57,621 nt of DNA from Candidatus Poribacteria bacterium (GTDB lineage: Bacteria > Poribacteria > WGA-4E > WGA-3G), in the NCBI GenBank assembly GCA_026706025.1, contig JAPOZO010000021.1, positions 1 to 57,621 on the forward strand. Reading direction: 5' to 3'. Positions 17,201 through 25,144 of the stretch are shown here, piece after piece. Position 1 is the first letter of the stretch; each line of letters begins with the position of its first letter. The translations under genes and the position numbers were made by a program. Under the pieces are notes generated by a model. That model worked only from the letters and a program-made list of their open reading frames with translations. It was not told the DNA's origin and ran no database searches.

Positions 17201-17576
17201 AAAGACACCGAGTCCTGTCTATCCATATTACACAGTCTACATCCGCAAAAATGGCGACATCCGTTATGGCTGTGCAAACACCAAACAGGTGTTAGATCTG
17301 TTTGAAGCGTCCGCTATTGGCAAGGACGATGTGTTGTCAGAATTCTGCCTCCAATTCGATCAAGAAACCCAACACGGTGAGAACATGGAAGATTACAACA
17401 AACTCCTGAACGCCGTCATTGCGCACGTCACACGGTCGCATCAAAAGACGCAGGCTAAAAATTTGGGCAGAAGCGGCACGCGCGGTTTCAAACTACCAGC
17501 CGCATCCGAAGCTCCCAGAGACTCCAGCGATTTTGAACTCGTTACATGGCTAATCATCACAACAAGGACTATTTAG
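14283..17576 (+). CDS. PLD-nuclease / SNF2-type helicase fusion, probable restriction component
   Basis: 1097 aa. An N-terminal phospholipase-D-like domain (about 1-190) has one HKD-type motif: HGK at 125, Asp at 134, GSSN at 142-145, as in PLD nucleases that act as dimers. A superfamily 2 helicase of SNF2/HepA type follows: Walker A DSVGLGKT near 274, DESH at 365-368, SATP near 410, and QRFGRIDRIGS near 821. Between the two helicase lobes is a long insert with an acidic run (DDDEDDEEF). The domain order suggests an ATP-driven DNA translocase carrying its own nuclease. Its neighbours, an HTH gene and an Eco57I-type methylase, suggest a restriction-modification or phage-defence role. It does not match the gene set of DISARM (no DrmA/DrmB nearby). 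Family calls are firm; the system role is inferred. Confidence 0.85.
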   Translation: MSNKNASLKSGIRDNLSRGKVYEFLEQEIKNGSALSIVSAYFTINAFEALQKPLNEIKELRFLFGDPDFIKSLDPTNTEKKAFSITDTGLELHKQLQQKPIAKACAEWIKEKVEIRSTRKSNLLHGKMYHIANDGVEKAIMGSSNFTMRGLGLIHESSNIELNLEVDSDRDRRDLKAWFDEIWDNDKLVEDVKKKVIAKLEQIGKDHAPELIYYKTLYELFRDEIETRKTNDQTLEDTHLYDTKVWETLYEFQKEGVKSVIARLLRHNGCILADSVGLGKTYTALAVIKFFELRNQRVLVLCPKKLHGNWSLYPVYNSQDTNPFLDDKFGYTLLSHTDLSRYTGESNSINLENFNWHNFDLIVIDESHNFRNDTKPVRDSDGKFIRHSRYTRLLEEVIKEGTKTKVLMLSATPVNTSLIDLRNQIYLMTEKREDIFSDSLGISNIGSLLRQAQKEFKKWEEDSGENGQREKTKLLEALGADFFQLLGGVSIARSRRHIKTFYAEEMTRIGEFPTPQKPENCHPPTDLTGELSYKALADQIGEFELAIYRPSSYVISEAAKQRLANEKQRFRFNQADRERFLIGMMQTNFLKRLESSAHSLSETLQRTIGKIDDMLEKIHRYQQNPNMQNAQADVLPDDDEDDEEFLINRARNPYHLRELDCTRWKNDLIKDKETLTAASDNVKAITPERDGKLKAIKAHIQKKVQNPTTDKDGKINRKLLVFTTFKDTAVYLYEKLSDLADELKLNMAMVSGDLTQTACGQNNFNVILNNFAPKARTNIDNASDEIDLLIATDCISEGQNLQDCDTMLNYDIHWNPVRIIQRFGRIDRIGSRNATIKMINYWPTEDMEVYLRLQSRVASRMALADAAASGDDDPLNEFTYEQAQMELNFRDAQLEQLRQDVLDLDDLSDGIVISDFTLDYFFAQLLKYLERKRDELEATPKGAYAVTFNENNPTETGVIFFLRQRNIITDKEKKTPSPVYPYYTVYIRKNGDIRYGCANTKQVLDLFEASAIGKDDVLSEFCLQFDQETQHGENMEDYNKLLNAVIAHVTRSHQKTQAKNLGRSGTRGFKLPAASEAPRDSSDFELVTWLIITTRTI

Positions 17577-17614
17577 TTTTAAAAATTCACCTTATATGTG
17601 TCTATATTTTCTTC

Positions 17615-17642
17615 TGTAGGAGCGAGCTGCGCTCGCGATCTT
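17615..17642 (+). repeat. REP-like palindrome, best copy
   Basis: TGTAGGAGCGAGCTGCGCTC then GCGATCTT. The stem GCGAGC/GCTCGC is nearly perfect. It lies 38 bases after the helicase stop and could act as a transcription-stopping or mRNA-end hairpin. Confidence 0.75.
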
Positions 17643-17724
17643 GCGTCGAAAGGTTAACATCTGTCAACCAAAACCAATATCCGAGCCGAAAACTAAATCG
17701 CCCTGTCATCACAACACGACAATC

Positions 17725-17754
17725 TTGACTTTTTATCTTGAGGCATGGTATCAT
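17725..17754 (+). promoter_or_regulatory. Promoter of the small HTH gene
   Basis: TTGACT (17725-17730), 18-nt spacer, TATCAT (17749-17754), preceded by the extended -10 TGG. The ATG is 23 bases further on, with AGAGAGG as ribosome site. Confidence 0.65.
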
Positions 17755-17777
17755 ATTTCAAAAGAGAGGCATAAACA

Positions 17778-18161
17778 ATGAAAATTTATGGAACATGGCA
17801 TGCATTCCTTGTAGAACAACTTAAAGAACAGGATGATGTGAGCGGTTATCTCGATGCAGTCATAGAAGAATATCAGGCCCACGAGAATCTCGCCATAATT
17901 CAGTTGGCACTTCAGTATGTCGTTGAAGCACAGGGCGGAATTTCTGAACTCGTTAAGAAAATAGACATTGAACCACGCCTCCTATCGGAAGTGTTAGATA
18001 GCACGAGAACACCAAAGATTGACACACTTAGAACCGTACTCAGTGCTTTGGGATGCCATCCTTCACTTGCGTCTTTAGAAACTGTCCCGATTACAGTCGC
18101 AACTGACGGATCTGCAGATGCCCCCTTAGATGCCGTAAACCCAAATCATAACCTTGATTAA
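17778..18161 (+). CDS. HTH regulator, addiction-module antidote (HigA/HI1420)-like
   Basis: 127 aa. Residues about 20-95 match the 'putative addiction module antidote' family: a YLDAVIEEYQ helix, a run resembling LALQYVVEAQGGISELVKKI, then the HTH with LLSEVLDSTRTPKIDTLRTV and the closing LSALGCHP. The last 30 residues are low-complexity. Such proteins are usually paired with a RelE-like toxin upstream; none is present here. It lies between the helicase and methylase genes with its own promoter and a terminator after it. It could be a controller protein for the restriction system, or the leftover of a toxin-antitoxin pair. Confidence 0.75.
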   Translation: MKIYGTWHAFLVEQLKEQDDVSGYLDAVIEEYQAHENLAIIQLALQYVVEAQGGISELVKKIDIEPRLLSEVLDSTRTPKIDTLRTVLSALGCHPSLASLETVPITVATDGSADAPLDAVNPNHNLD

Positions 18162-18249
18162 CATCACGTTTCAAGACAGAAAGGAGGGGTACGCGTGAAT
18201 AGGGCAGCGCGAATCGTTAGAACCTATCTCTAAACAATTAAAAATAACA

Positions 18250-18278
18250 GGGGTTGGCACACTGCCACCCCATTTTTT
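18250..18278 (+). terminator. Rho-independent terminator after the HTH gene
   Basis: GGGG(T)TGGCA, loop CAC, TGCCACCCC, then ATTTTTT. It is only 17 bases before the methylase start, so it either separates the HTH transcript from the methylase or attenuates read-through into it. Confidence 0.8.
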
Positions 18279-18294
18279 GTAGGAATACAGCATA

Positions 18295-21200
18295 ATGAAC
18301 AAGGAAGCAATCAAATCTGCGCTCGCAGCAATGTCAACCGGCGATCTTTTAGAAAAATCAAAAGAACTCTTGGCAACAATAGGCTACCGAAGCGAACGCA
18401 CGCTTGAACTCTCCGGCACCGTCCACGACTTTCTTGAAGAATTCCCATCGCTGAACCCGAACACCAGAACCGAACAAGAATTCCGCAAAAACGCCGAATC
18501 CGTGCAAATCGTGTTCCAGTTTACAAGCCACGAAATCGCGGATGACATTCAGCAGACACTTTTCGAGTCAGATGGTTTCGACAAGGGAAATACAGACAGC
18601 TTCCTTTTCTCTGCAGTCGAACTAAAAAACAACAACTATTCCCGAACCAAATACGCCGAATTCACACGAGAAATCAACAAGAGACTGGGCGCGCCGACTG
18701 TCGGACTATTCCGCGTTGCCAACCGTCTAACTATAGGGTTTACCGATCGCCGTCCCCACAAAACTGAAGGGGATCGTGATGTTTTAGGACAGGTTACACT
18801 CATCAAGGACATTCGCTTGGATAATCCCCACCGCGCACATCTTGACATTCTGTCTGAACTCTCATTTGAAGATCGCGTAAACTATATGGATGCCAACAAA
18901 AAAACGAAAAACTTCGACGGTCTACTATCAGCGTGGCTCGCCAAACTGGACACCGAGGAACTCAACAAACAGTTCTATAAAAAACTGTTCGCGTGGTATG
19001 AATGGGCAATAGAGACAGCAATGTTCCCAACAGACGAAAACCGCACTTTACAACCGGAAGAGCATGTCATACGCTTAATCACGCGTCTACTCTTTATCTG
19101 GTTTATCAAGGAAAATGGACTGGTAGCAGATGAATTGTTCAACAAAGCACAAATCCAAGACCTATTGGCAGAGAATGATTTCGACAACGGTGATGCCTAC
19201 TATCGCGCCGTGTTACAAAACCTCTTTTTCGCCACGCTGAACACCGAAATAGACAAGCGAAAGTTCAGCACCGTTGGCTACGCCACAAATCGGGATTTCT
19301 CACGCTATCGCTATAAAGATCAGATGCGCGACCCCGATAAACTGTTAGAGATTTTCGGCAAAACACCCTTCATCAACGGCGGACTGTTCGATTGCTTGGA
19401 TAGCTGGGAAGCGACGGGCAAAGAGAGTTATCGGATAGATTGTTTCTCCGATAATCAGTACCACAAGTTATCCATCCCCAACCACCTCTTTTTTGACACA
19501 CAACAAGGACTCATCCCCCTACTTGAACACTACAAATTCACCGTCGAGGAAAACACACCGATAGAGCAAGAAGTGGCGTTGGACCCCGAACTGCTCGGCA
19601 GAGTGTTTGAAAATCTACTCGCCGCCTATAACCCTGAAACCGGTGCGACGGTGCGAAAACAGACAGGCTCCTACTATACCCCACGCGCTATCGTTGACTA
19701 CATGGTAGAAGAAGCCTTAGTCGCCACGTTATCCCAGAAATGCGACCCAACCGATGACGACACCAAACTGTGGGATGAACGCTTACACTATCTCCTCGAC
19801 TATGCCCAAGCCTTCGACGATGCCAACGAATGGTTTGACGATGCCGAGACAGATGGCATCGTCCGAGCAATTTCTGAACTGAAAATACTGGATCCGGCAG
19901 TAGGTTCCGGCGCATTCCCGATGGGGATGCTCCACAAACTCACGCTTGCACTCCGGCGACTTGATCCAGATAACACCCGATGGGAACAATTACAGAAGGA
20001 ACGCGCCGTCCAACGCACAGAAATCGCCTTTGATACACAAGACGACGAAGCACGCCGTGAAGAACTCGTTGAAATTGACGAAACTTTCAAGCGTTACCGA
20101 GATTCAGACTTCGGGCGCAAGTTATACCTCATCCAAAACAGCATCTTCGGTGTAGACATCCAACCCGTAGCATGCCAGATCGCCAAACTCCGCTTTTTCA
20201 TATCCCTCGCAATTGAGCAGGAACCCGAGCAGAACGCAGAGAATTTCGGTATTAAACCCTTACCGAATTTAGAGACGCGTTTTGTCGCAGCGGATACACT
20301 GATAGGCATAGATTTATCCGAAACAAGGGGATTGTTCCAAGATGATACCGTACAGCAATTGCTAAAAGAGATTGACGGAATTCGTGAAAAGTTTTTTCTT
20401 GCAAATAATCGAACACAAAAACGTAAACTTGAAGAGCAGGAGGAGAAGTGCCGCAAACAATTGGAGAAAGAATTGGAGCGGCAGCGAACAGAATGGATAG
20501 AGAGCCGACAACGAGAAATAGATCAAAAAGTGAACCAACTTCCCACCGCTGAACTGCGTGAACAGTTGCGGGAAAAGGAACAGAAAACCTTTAAAACGCG
20601 TAAGCAGGAATTTGATGCCGAATTTGAAAATGCTCGCAAAATTGTTCGCTGGAAACCATACGACCAGAATGCAAAGACAGATTGGTTTGAACCGGAGCGG
20701 ATGTTTGGCATCAGGGACGGGGTTGATCTGGTACTTGGAAATCCGCCTTATGTCCAATTGCAAAAAGAGAATGGGAGACTTGGAAATCTTTATCAAGACG
20801 CAGGTTTTGAAACCTTTGTCCGCACCGGCGATATTTACTGTTTGTTCTATGAAAAAGCGAACCAACTTTTGAAAAACAATGGACATGCCTGTTTGATTAC
20901 TTCCAACAAATGGATGCGCGCTGGCTACGGTAAAAAGTTGAGAGATTTCTTTGTAACCCTTACCCAACCGATTCAACTGCTGGATATGGGACCAGACGTG
21001 TTTGATGCTACTGTGGATACAAATATCTTGCTGTTCCAAAAAACTGTATCCAATGCTCCTACTGCTTTTGTAGGCGTATCTCTCGGAGCAGATTTTGACA
21101 GACAGACCGACAACATCGCCCGATATTTGAGTGATAATGGCGCAAGTATAGAAATGCCCGCTAAAGGTGAACCGTGGGCGATACTCTCATCTGCTGAACT

Positions 21201-22014
21201 TAACCTGAAACGCAAAATAGAGGATGTCAGCAAACCGCTTAAAGACTGGAATATAAACATCTATCGTGGAATCATAACAGGTTGTAACGAAGCGTTCATC
21301 ATAGACGAAGCAAAACGTGAAGAACTTATAGATCAAGATCCAAAGTCAGCAGAAATCATAAAACCACTTCTGCGTGGACGTGATATTAACCGCTACCATG
21401 CCAAGCAAGCAGGATTATACGTGCTTGCAACTGGTTATGATCTGGATATTCCAAGAAGATATCCAGCAATCTACAAACACCTTGAGACTATAGGGGAACA
21501 GATAGAATTGGGAGAAATAACAGTGAGAGGTAAAGGACTTTTCCATAGAGACGATCAAGGTGAAAATTGGTGGAATCTCAGGGCTTGTGCTTACTACTCC
21601 GAATTTGACAAGAATAAAATCGTATATCCTGATATTTACCGACACCAAAGTTTCACTATAGATACCTCTGCTTCTTACTGTAGTAATACCTGTTATTTTA
21701 TACCTACAGAGGAAACTTGGTTATGCGGTTTGCTCAATTCCAAATCTGTAGAGTGGTATTATTCACGGTTGGCGAACACATTGGGAAGTGGAACTTCTCG
21801 TGGATTCAGTATCTTTATGAAGCAAATCTGTGTTCCTAACATTAACCCCGCTCAAAAAGCCCTTATTACCGATTTTGTCAATAATATCATTGCAACAAAA
21901 GCCGAAAACCCAGACGCTGACACCACAGACTTGGAAAATGAGATTGATAAACTGGTCTATGAATTGTATAATTTAACGGAAGATGAGATTGCGATTGTGG
22001 AGGGGAGTGTCTGA
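18295..22014 (+). CDS. Eco57I-type DNA adenine methylase, probable type II restriction-modification protein
   Basis: 1239 aa. The N-terminal 200 or so residues include VELKNNNYSRTKYAEFTREI, which may be a nuclease-like fold but is not clearly assigned. The SAM-binding motif DPAVGSGAFPMG starts at 533, followed by IFGVDIQPVACQIAKLRFF. The catalytic NPPY of N6-adenine methylases is at 816-819 (LVLGNPPYVQLQ). A charged coiled coil (about 690-780) interrupts the methylase domain. The C-terminal third has a TaqI-type specificity domain (GIITGCNEAFIID, IKPLLRGRDINRY). It should methylate a DNA target to protect self DNA; the target sequence cannot be predicted. The ATG is 17 bases after a terminator and no clear promoter of its own is seen between. 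Confidence 0.9.
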   Translation: MNKEAIKSALAAMSTGDLLEKSKELLATIGYRSERTLELSGTVHDFLEEFPSLNPNTRTEQEFRKNAESVQIVFQFTSHEIADDIQQTLFESDGFDKGNTDSFLFSAVELKNNNYSRTKYAEFTREINKRLGAPTVGLFRVANRLTIGFTDRRPHKTEGDRDVLGQVTLIKDIRLDNPHRAHLDILSELSFEDRVNYMDANKKTKNFDGLLSAWLAKLDTEELNKQFYKKLFAWYEWAIETAMFPTDENRTLQPEEHVIRLITRLLFIWFIKENGLVADELFNKAQIQDLLAENDFDNGDAYYRAVLQNLFFATLNTEIDKRKFSTVGYATNRDFSRYRYKDQMRDPDKLLEIFGKTPFINGGLFDCLDSWEATGKESYRIDCFSDNQYHKLSIPNHLFFDTQQGLIPLLEHYKFTVEENTPIEQEVALDPELLGRVFENLLAAYNPETGATVRKQTGSYYTPRAIVDYMVEEALVATLSQKCDPTDDDTKLWDERLHYLLDYAQAFDDANEWFDDAETDGIVRAISELKILDPAVGSGAFPMGMLHKLTLALRRLDPDNTRWEQLQKERAVQRTEIAFDTQDDEARREELVEIDETFKRYRDSDFGRKLYLIQNSIFGVDIQPVACQIAKLRFFISLAIEQEPEQNAENFGIKPLPNLETRFVAADTLIGIDLSETRGLFQDDTVQQLLKEIDGIREKFFLANNRTQKRKLEEQEEKCRKQLEKELERQRTEWIESRQREIDQKVNQLPTAELREQLREKEQKTFKTRKQEFDAEFENARKIVRWKPYDQNAKTDWFEPERMFGIRDGVDLVLGNPPYVQLQKENGRLGNLYQDAGFETFVRTGDIYCLFYEKANQLLKNNGHACLITSNKWMRAGYGKKLRDFFVTLTQPIQLLDMGPDVFDATVDTNILLFQKTVSNAPTAFVGVSLGADFDRQTDNIARYLSDNGASIEMPAKGEPWAILSSAELNLKRKIEDVSKPLKDWNINIYRGIITGCNEAFIIDEAKREELIDQDPKSAEIIKPLLRGRDINRYHAKQAGLYVLATGYDLDIPRRYPAIYKHLETIGEQIELGEITVRGKGLFHRDDQGENWWNLRACAYYSEFDKNKIVYPDIYRHQSFTIDTSASYCSNTCYFIPTEETWLCGLLNSKSVEWYYSRLANTLGSGTSRGFSIFMKQICVPNINPAQKALITDFVNNIIATKAENPDADTTDLENEIDKLVYELYNLTEDEIAIVEGSV

Positions 22015-22367
22015 ATCGCGGATTTTTGGATATGTTCCCTCCCCTAACTAACTTTCAACTCTGACAAATACTCTCCCATTGACTTCTCCTATTTATAATT
22101 ACCTTGCCAGTTTGGCAGAGTAAGTCAAATTGGCAGAGGAAAAGGTGAATAAAACCCTTTAAATACCTGTTTTTGAGTAGTTTCTATTGGCACGAAAATT
22201 GCTTTGTTGTCTATGTGTACTACTCGTGAAATTTAGTTTTGCGAAAAGCAATGCAAATTTGCCACCTATAGTTTTAAATTTGTTGACTGTCTTAGGTAAT
22301 TGTCCGCTTTTCGTAGGAAAGTAGAAATGAGATTATTGGAGAAATATTGATACGGAGGGACTCTAAA
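22015..22367. other. Gene-free stretch before the TIR operon
   Basis: 353 bp. I see no coding frame, no clear terminator hairpin and no strong promoter. A short direct repeat (TTGGCAGAG) occurs twice near 22114-22140. The region is A+T-rich toward the TIR gene, where the promoter should lie. Confidence 0.5.
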
Positions 22368-23033
22368 ATGGCTAGAAAAATTTTTGTTTCCTATAAACAT
22401 TCTGATGATAGCGTTGAAAACCTTAACGGTGAAACAACTGCCCGTGCTTACGTTGATGAACTAATTGAACTATTTGAAGATGATGAAATCTATAAAGGGG
22501 AAGGTGATGAAGATTTAAGTGAATTCAAAGATGAAACGATTGAAACACATCTGAAAGATAAAATATACGATAGTAGTTTAACGCTTGTCCTAATTTCACC
22601 AAATATGAAAGACGAATCTGAAAATGAGTCTGACCAATGGATTCCTTGGGAAATATCATATTCTTTGAAAGAAATCACACGGAATGATCGGACAAGCCAA
22701 ACCAATGGTATGTTAGCAGTCGTCTTACCGGACGAAGATTCATCATATAGTTATTTTCTTGAAGATGACACATGCTCTGCCTGCAATTGCAGAATCCTAC
22801 ACACGAGTACACTGTTTCAGATACTACGCGATAATATGTTTAATATCAAGGAACCAACATATAGTGATTGCCCTAAACATCTACCCCAGACTGTATACGA
22901 AGGTCATTCTTCTTATATTTATTCAGTTAAATGGTGCGATTTTATCGGGGATACGGATAAATACCTTGATACAGCGGAAGAAATAAGAGATAACAAAGAT
23001 GATTATGACATCACAAAAATAGTGAAAGATTAA
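22368..23033 (+). CDS. TIR-like domain protein 1 (Thoeris ThsB/DUF1863-type)
   Basis: 221 aa. It starts with [12 protein letters not shown], the first strand and BB-loop region of TIR folds. A long acidic stretch follows, then [13 protein letters not shown] and [13 protein letters not shown]. The WIPWE segment (residues 91-95) supplies the W-x-x-x-E glutamate that corresponds to the catalytic Glu of TIR NADases. Bacterial TIR proteins of this type make or cleave NAD-derived signals in anti-phage immunity. Residues about 130-221 hold two Cys pairs (CSACNC) and no domain I recognise. The ATG at 22368 has GGAGGGA 8 bases upstream. First gene of a three-gene set; spacing to the next is 44 bases. 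Activity is inferred. Confidence 0.8.
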   Translation: MARKIFVSYKHSDDSVENLNGETTARAYVDELIELFEDDEIYKGEGDEDLSEFKDETIETHLKDKIYDSSLTLVLISPNMKDESENESDQWIPWEISYSLKEITRNDRTSQTNGMLAVVLPDEDSSYSYFLEDDTCSACNCRILHTSTLFQILRDNMFNIKEPTYSDCPKHLPQTVYEGHSSYIYSVKWCDFIGDTDKYLDTAEEIRDNKDDYDITKIVKD

Positions 23034-23077
23034 GCTATAATCGGATATACCTGCCCTTGACGAAGGACGGTAAATTG

Positions 23078-23494
23078 ATGAATAACGCGGAGAGAATCGC
23101 GAAGCATTTGGAAATGACCCAGTCTGTTATAGACCGTATCGGAAGGAACAGTTTTCAGTTAAAAGGCTGGAGTATGACAATCCTTGTTGCAGCAAAGGTT
23201 CTAATTACGAGAACTGATCTACCAAGTCCATTTTTGATCCTAGCACTTATTTTTCCCATCATAGGATTTTGGTTACTTGATGGATACTTTATCAGACAGG
23301 AGCGGTTGCTTCGACACATATATGATGAGGTCAGAAATCAATCTGATACTAACTTTGAGATGGATATTAACAAGCACACGAACAAATCGAACTGTAGGTG
23401 GAGATCCATTTTTTCTTCAATTGTACTTGGTATTTTTTATGGTGTAGAGGCAATCTTTACCATTGTTGTATTTATAATAACTTATTTCTGTTAA
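23078..23494 (+). CDS. Three-TM membrane protein between two TIR genes (candidate effector)
   Basis: 138 aa. After a helical N-terminus (AERIAKHLEMTQSVIDRIGR) come hydrophobic segments at about 30-45 and 53-70, then a charged region (DGYFIRQERLLRHIYDEVRN). A third membrane segment closes the protein (SSIVLGIFYGVEAIFTIVVF). I recognise the GWSMTIL ... GFWLLDGYFIRQERL pattern as a small membrane family often found beside TIR-like genes, without a defined function. Its layout resembles 2TM/3TM effectors of nucleotide-signal immune systems. The ATG at 23078 has AAGGA 10 bases upstream. It lies 14 bases before the second TIR gene, so they form an operon. Confidence 0.8.
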   Translation: MNNAERIAKHLEMTQSVIDRIGRNSFQLKGWSMTILVAAKVLITRTDLPSPFLILALIFPIIGFWLLDGYFIRQERLLRHIYDEVRNQSDTNFEMDINKHTNKSNCRWRSIFSSIVLGIFYGVEAIFTIVVFIITYFC

Positions 23495-23508
23495 ATTTTG
23501 GAGGTAGT

Positions 23509-24000
23509 ATGCGACACGTATTTTTTAGTTTTGATTGGGATGATGTCTGGCGCGTCAACCAAGTCCGACACAGTTGGGTCGCAAAGGGAAGTTATACTGC
23601 AGCGGGTTTTGTTGACAGTGCCCAAATTGAAACGCTGAAAAGAAATACTGATCTTGCCATCAAACGATGGATAGGTAAGCAGATGGATGGTACATCTGTG
23701 ACTTGTGTCTTGATTGGCAGTCAAACTGCTAATAGCAGATGGGTAAAATACGAAATTGAGCAAAGCATTGAAAAGGGAAATGGGTTGCTTGGTGTGTATA
23801 TCCATAATGTAAAAGATAGGCACGGTTGGACATCTACTAAGGGAGCAAGCCCTTTCAGGCAACCCCCATTTAACCTTACACCTACCACCAACACTAATTT
23901 GGTTTATCCTTGTTGCTCATATTACGATTGGGTCAATGACAATGGGCGTGACAACCTTGGCAGTTGGATAGAAAAAGCTGCTCAGCAGGCTGGTAGATAG
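23509..24000 (+). CDS. TIR-like domain protein 2 (Thoeris ThsB/DUF1863-type)
   Basis: 163 aa, essentially one domain. RHVFFSFDWDDVWRVNQVRH opens the fold. Then LAIKRWIGKQMDGTSVTCVL, IGSQTANSRWVKYEIEQSIE and GLLGVYIHNVKDRHG follow, a pattern typical of the ThsB-like TIR family. WVKYE at 78-82 carries the presumed catalytic Glu. In Thoeris the TIR protein senses phage and makes a cyclic ADP-ribose-type signal for a separate effector; here the adjacent membrane protein could be that effector. The ATG has GGAGG 5-9 bases upstream. It is clearly different in sequence from TIR 1, so this is not a recent duplication. Confidence 0.88.
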   Translation: MRHVFFSFDWDDVWRVNQVRHSWVAKGSYTAAGFVDSAQIETLKRNTDLAIKRWIGKQMDGTSVTCVLIGSQTANSRWVKYEIEQSIEKGNGLLGVYIHNVKDRHGWTSTKGASPFRQPPFNLTPTTNTNLVYPCCSYYDWVNDNGRDNLGSWIEKAAQQAGR

Positions 24001-24019
24001 CACATCCCGCTGTTTTTAA

Positions 24020-24260
24020 TCCGCGTCCTCCGTGTCCTCCGCGAAAATCCGCGATTCAGACGAACCCACAATGCAGCCCTCCAATGCTTATTCCGTTCAA
24101 GCCGCGTAATCAACCATTGATCTTGTTTCGTGAAAGTAAATTTTGGATGCACAAAGAACAAAATCCGCGTCATCCGCGATTCAGAAAAGGCGCAACGAAT
24201 TGCGCAACTACAAACAGAAACACTCTTAAAATCCGCGTAATCTATTCAGTCCGTGGTAAT
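24020..24260 (+). repeat. ATCCGCG-type dispersed repeats
   Basis: Several copies of AATCCGCGTCCTCCGTGTCC, AATCCGCGATTCAGA and variants (about 24020, 24166, 24228). The same units occur at 26461 and 27461 after the TPR genes. They fill most of the 359-bp gap 24001-24359. Confidence 0.7.
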
Positions 24261-24283
24261 CTGCGATTCGTATAAAATAGCAA

Positions 24284-24312
24284 TTGACAAACACACCCCT
24301 AAATTGTATAAT
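24284..24312 (+). promoter_or_regulatory. Perfect consensus sigma-70 promoter of the FRG gene
   Basis: TTGACA (24284-24289), 17-nt spacer, TATAAT (24307-24312). The transcript should start near 24319, leaving about 40 nt before the ATG at 24360. It separates the FRG-TPR genes from the TIR operon. Confidence 0.9.
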
Positions 24313-24359
24313 CTGATTAAGGATTGTGGTTGAAGGAACATAGAATCAAGAAATATCGC

Positions 24360-25133
24360 ATGAACACACCGGTAGAAATATCCAGTTTAGCAGACTACAT
24401 CAACCAAATAGACACGATAACCGATCCCGAAAAAAGCTACCTCTATCGTGGTCAGGAAAACGAGACATGGCGTATAACTAGTAGTGCCTATCGTCGCTTG
24501 GTAAGCAGTTCCGAGGATTTGGGACGGGAAGACGATCTTCTGCCTTATCCGTTGCGCGATTTGTACCAAAATTATCTCCTTGAAATTATTGATGAGATTA
24601 AACTGAGGTATCCATCTACATATAGAGACCTGTCCGCTTTAGAGTGCATGGCGCATTTACAGCATAATCGTGTTGCTACAGGCCTAATTGATTTTACCTT
24701 TGCTCCGTTAGTCGCTCTCTGGTTCGCGTGCACTAGTGAGAACATAAATGGCAAGGTTATTGTGCTGGAAAACAATAGTGAGAAAATTGAAGAGATAACA
24801 ACTATTGAACAGCTTCAACAGGATTTGGCAGTATTTTTTCCGATTGATCAAGAAGATTGGTATCTATGGTCTCCGACGCTGGACAGTCAAATAGTGGAAA
24901 CCCAACGGTTGATTATGCAGCAATCGGTGTTCCTATTCGGCTTACCGGAAATAGATACAGAAATGATCACACAAGAAATTACAATCCGTAGCGGTGACAA
25001 AGCAGATATCAAAACGGCGTTAGAAAAAATGGGAATCTCGGAAAAAACCTTATTTTCCGACTTACTCGGTTTTTTTGAAAGAAATAATGCTACACAACCT
25101 TATAACTTATCAGTTGACGCACTTGACTCCTGA
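24360..25133 (+). CDS. FRG-domain protein
   Basis: 257 aa. The FRG signature is visible: YLYRGQENETWRITSSAYRR (about 27-46) and the downstream LQHNRVATGLIDFTFAPLVA (about 102-121) followed by LWFACTS. FRG proteins are a widespread family in mobile and defence-rich regions, often proposed as RNA- or NAD-acting toxins; no activity is proven. The C-terminal 100 residues are unassigned. The start is uncertain: ATG 24360 is chosen, though it lacks a strong ribosome site. TTG at 24324 lies almost at the predicted transcript start. It ends 11 bases before the first TPR gene, so the two are probably one operon. Confidence 0.85.
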   Translation: MNTPVEISSLADYINQIDTITDPEKSYLYRGQENETWRITSSAYRRLVSSSEDLGREDDLLPYPLRDLYQNYLLEIIDEIKLRYPSTYRDLSALECMAHLQHNRVATGLIDFTFAPLVALWFACTSENINGKVIVLENNSEKIEEITTIEQLQQDLAVFFPIDQEDWYLWSPTLDSQIVETQRLIMQQSVFLFGLPEIDTEMITQEITIRSGDKADIKTALEKMGISEKTLFSDLLGFFERNNATQPYNLSVDALDS

Positions 25134-25144
25134 GGGACACTGTT

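Noticed and set aside
14283-18161. DISARM system
   Set aside because: A PLD domain, SNF2 helicase and methylase occur, but DrmA, DrmB and a separate DrmC are absent.
23398-23508. Extension of TIR 2 upstream into the membrane protein gene
   Set aside because: The extra residues are an out-of-frame reading of the TM gene; ATG 23509 has GGAGG.
22368-24000. Canonical Thoeris
   Set aside because: No ThsA (SIR2-SLOG or TM-macro) gene is present within the window, so only a Thoeris-like label is justified.
24020-24260. CRISPR-like array of ATCCGCG repeats
   Set aside because: Units are irregular, with no constant spacer length and no cas genes; they are dispersed intergenic repeats.
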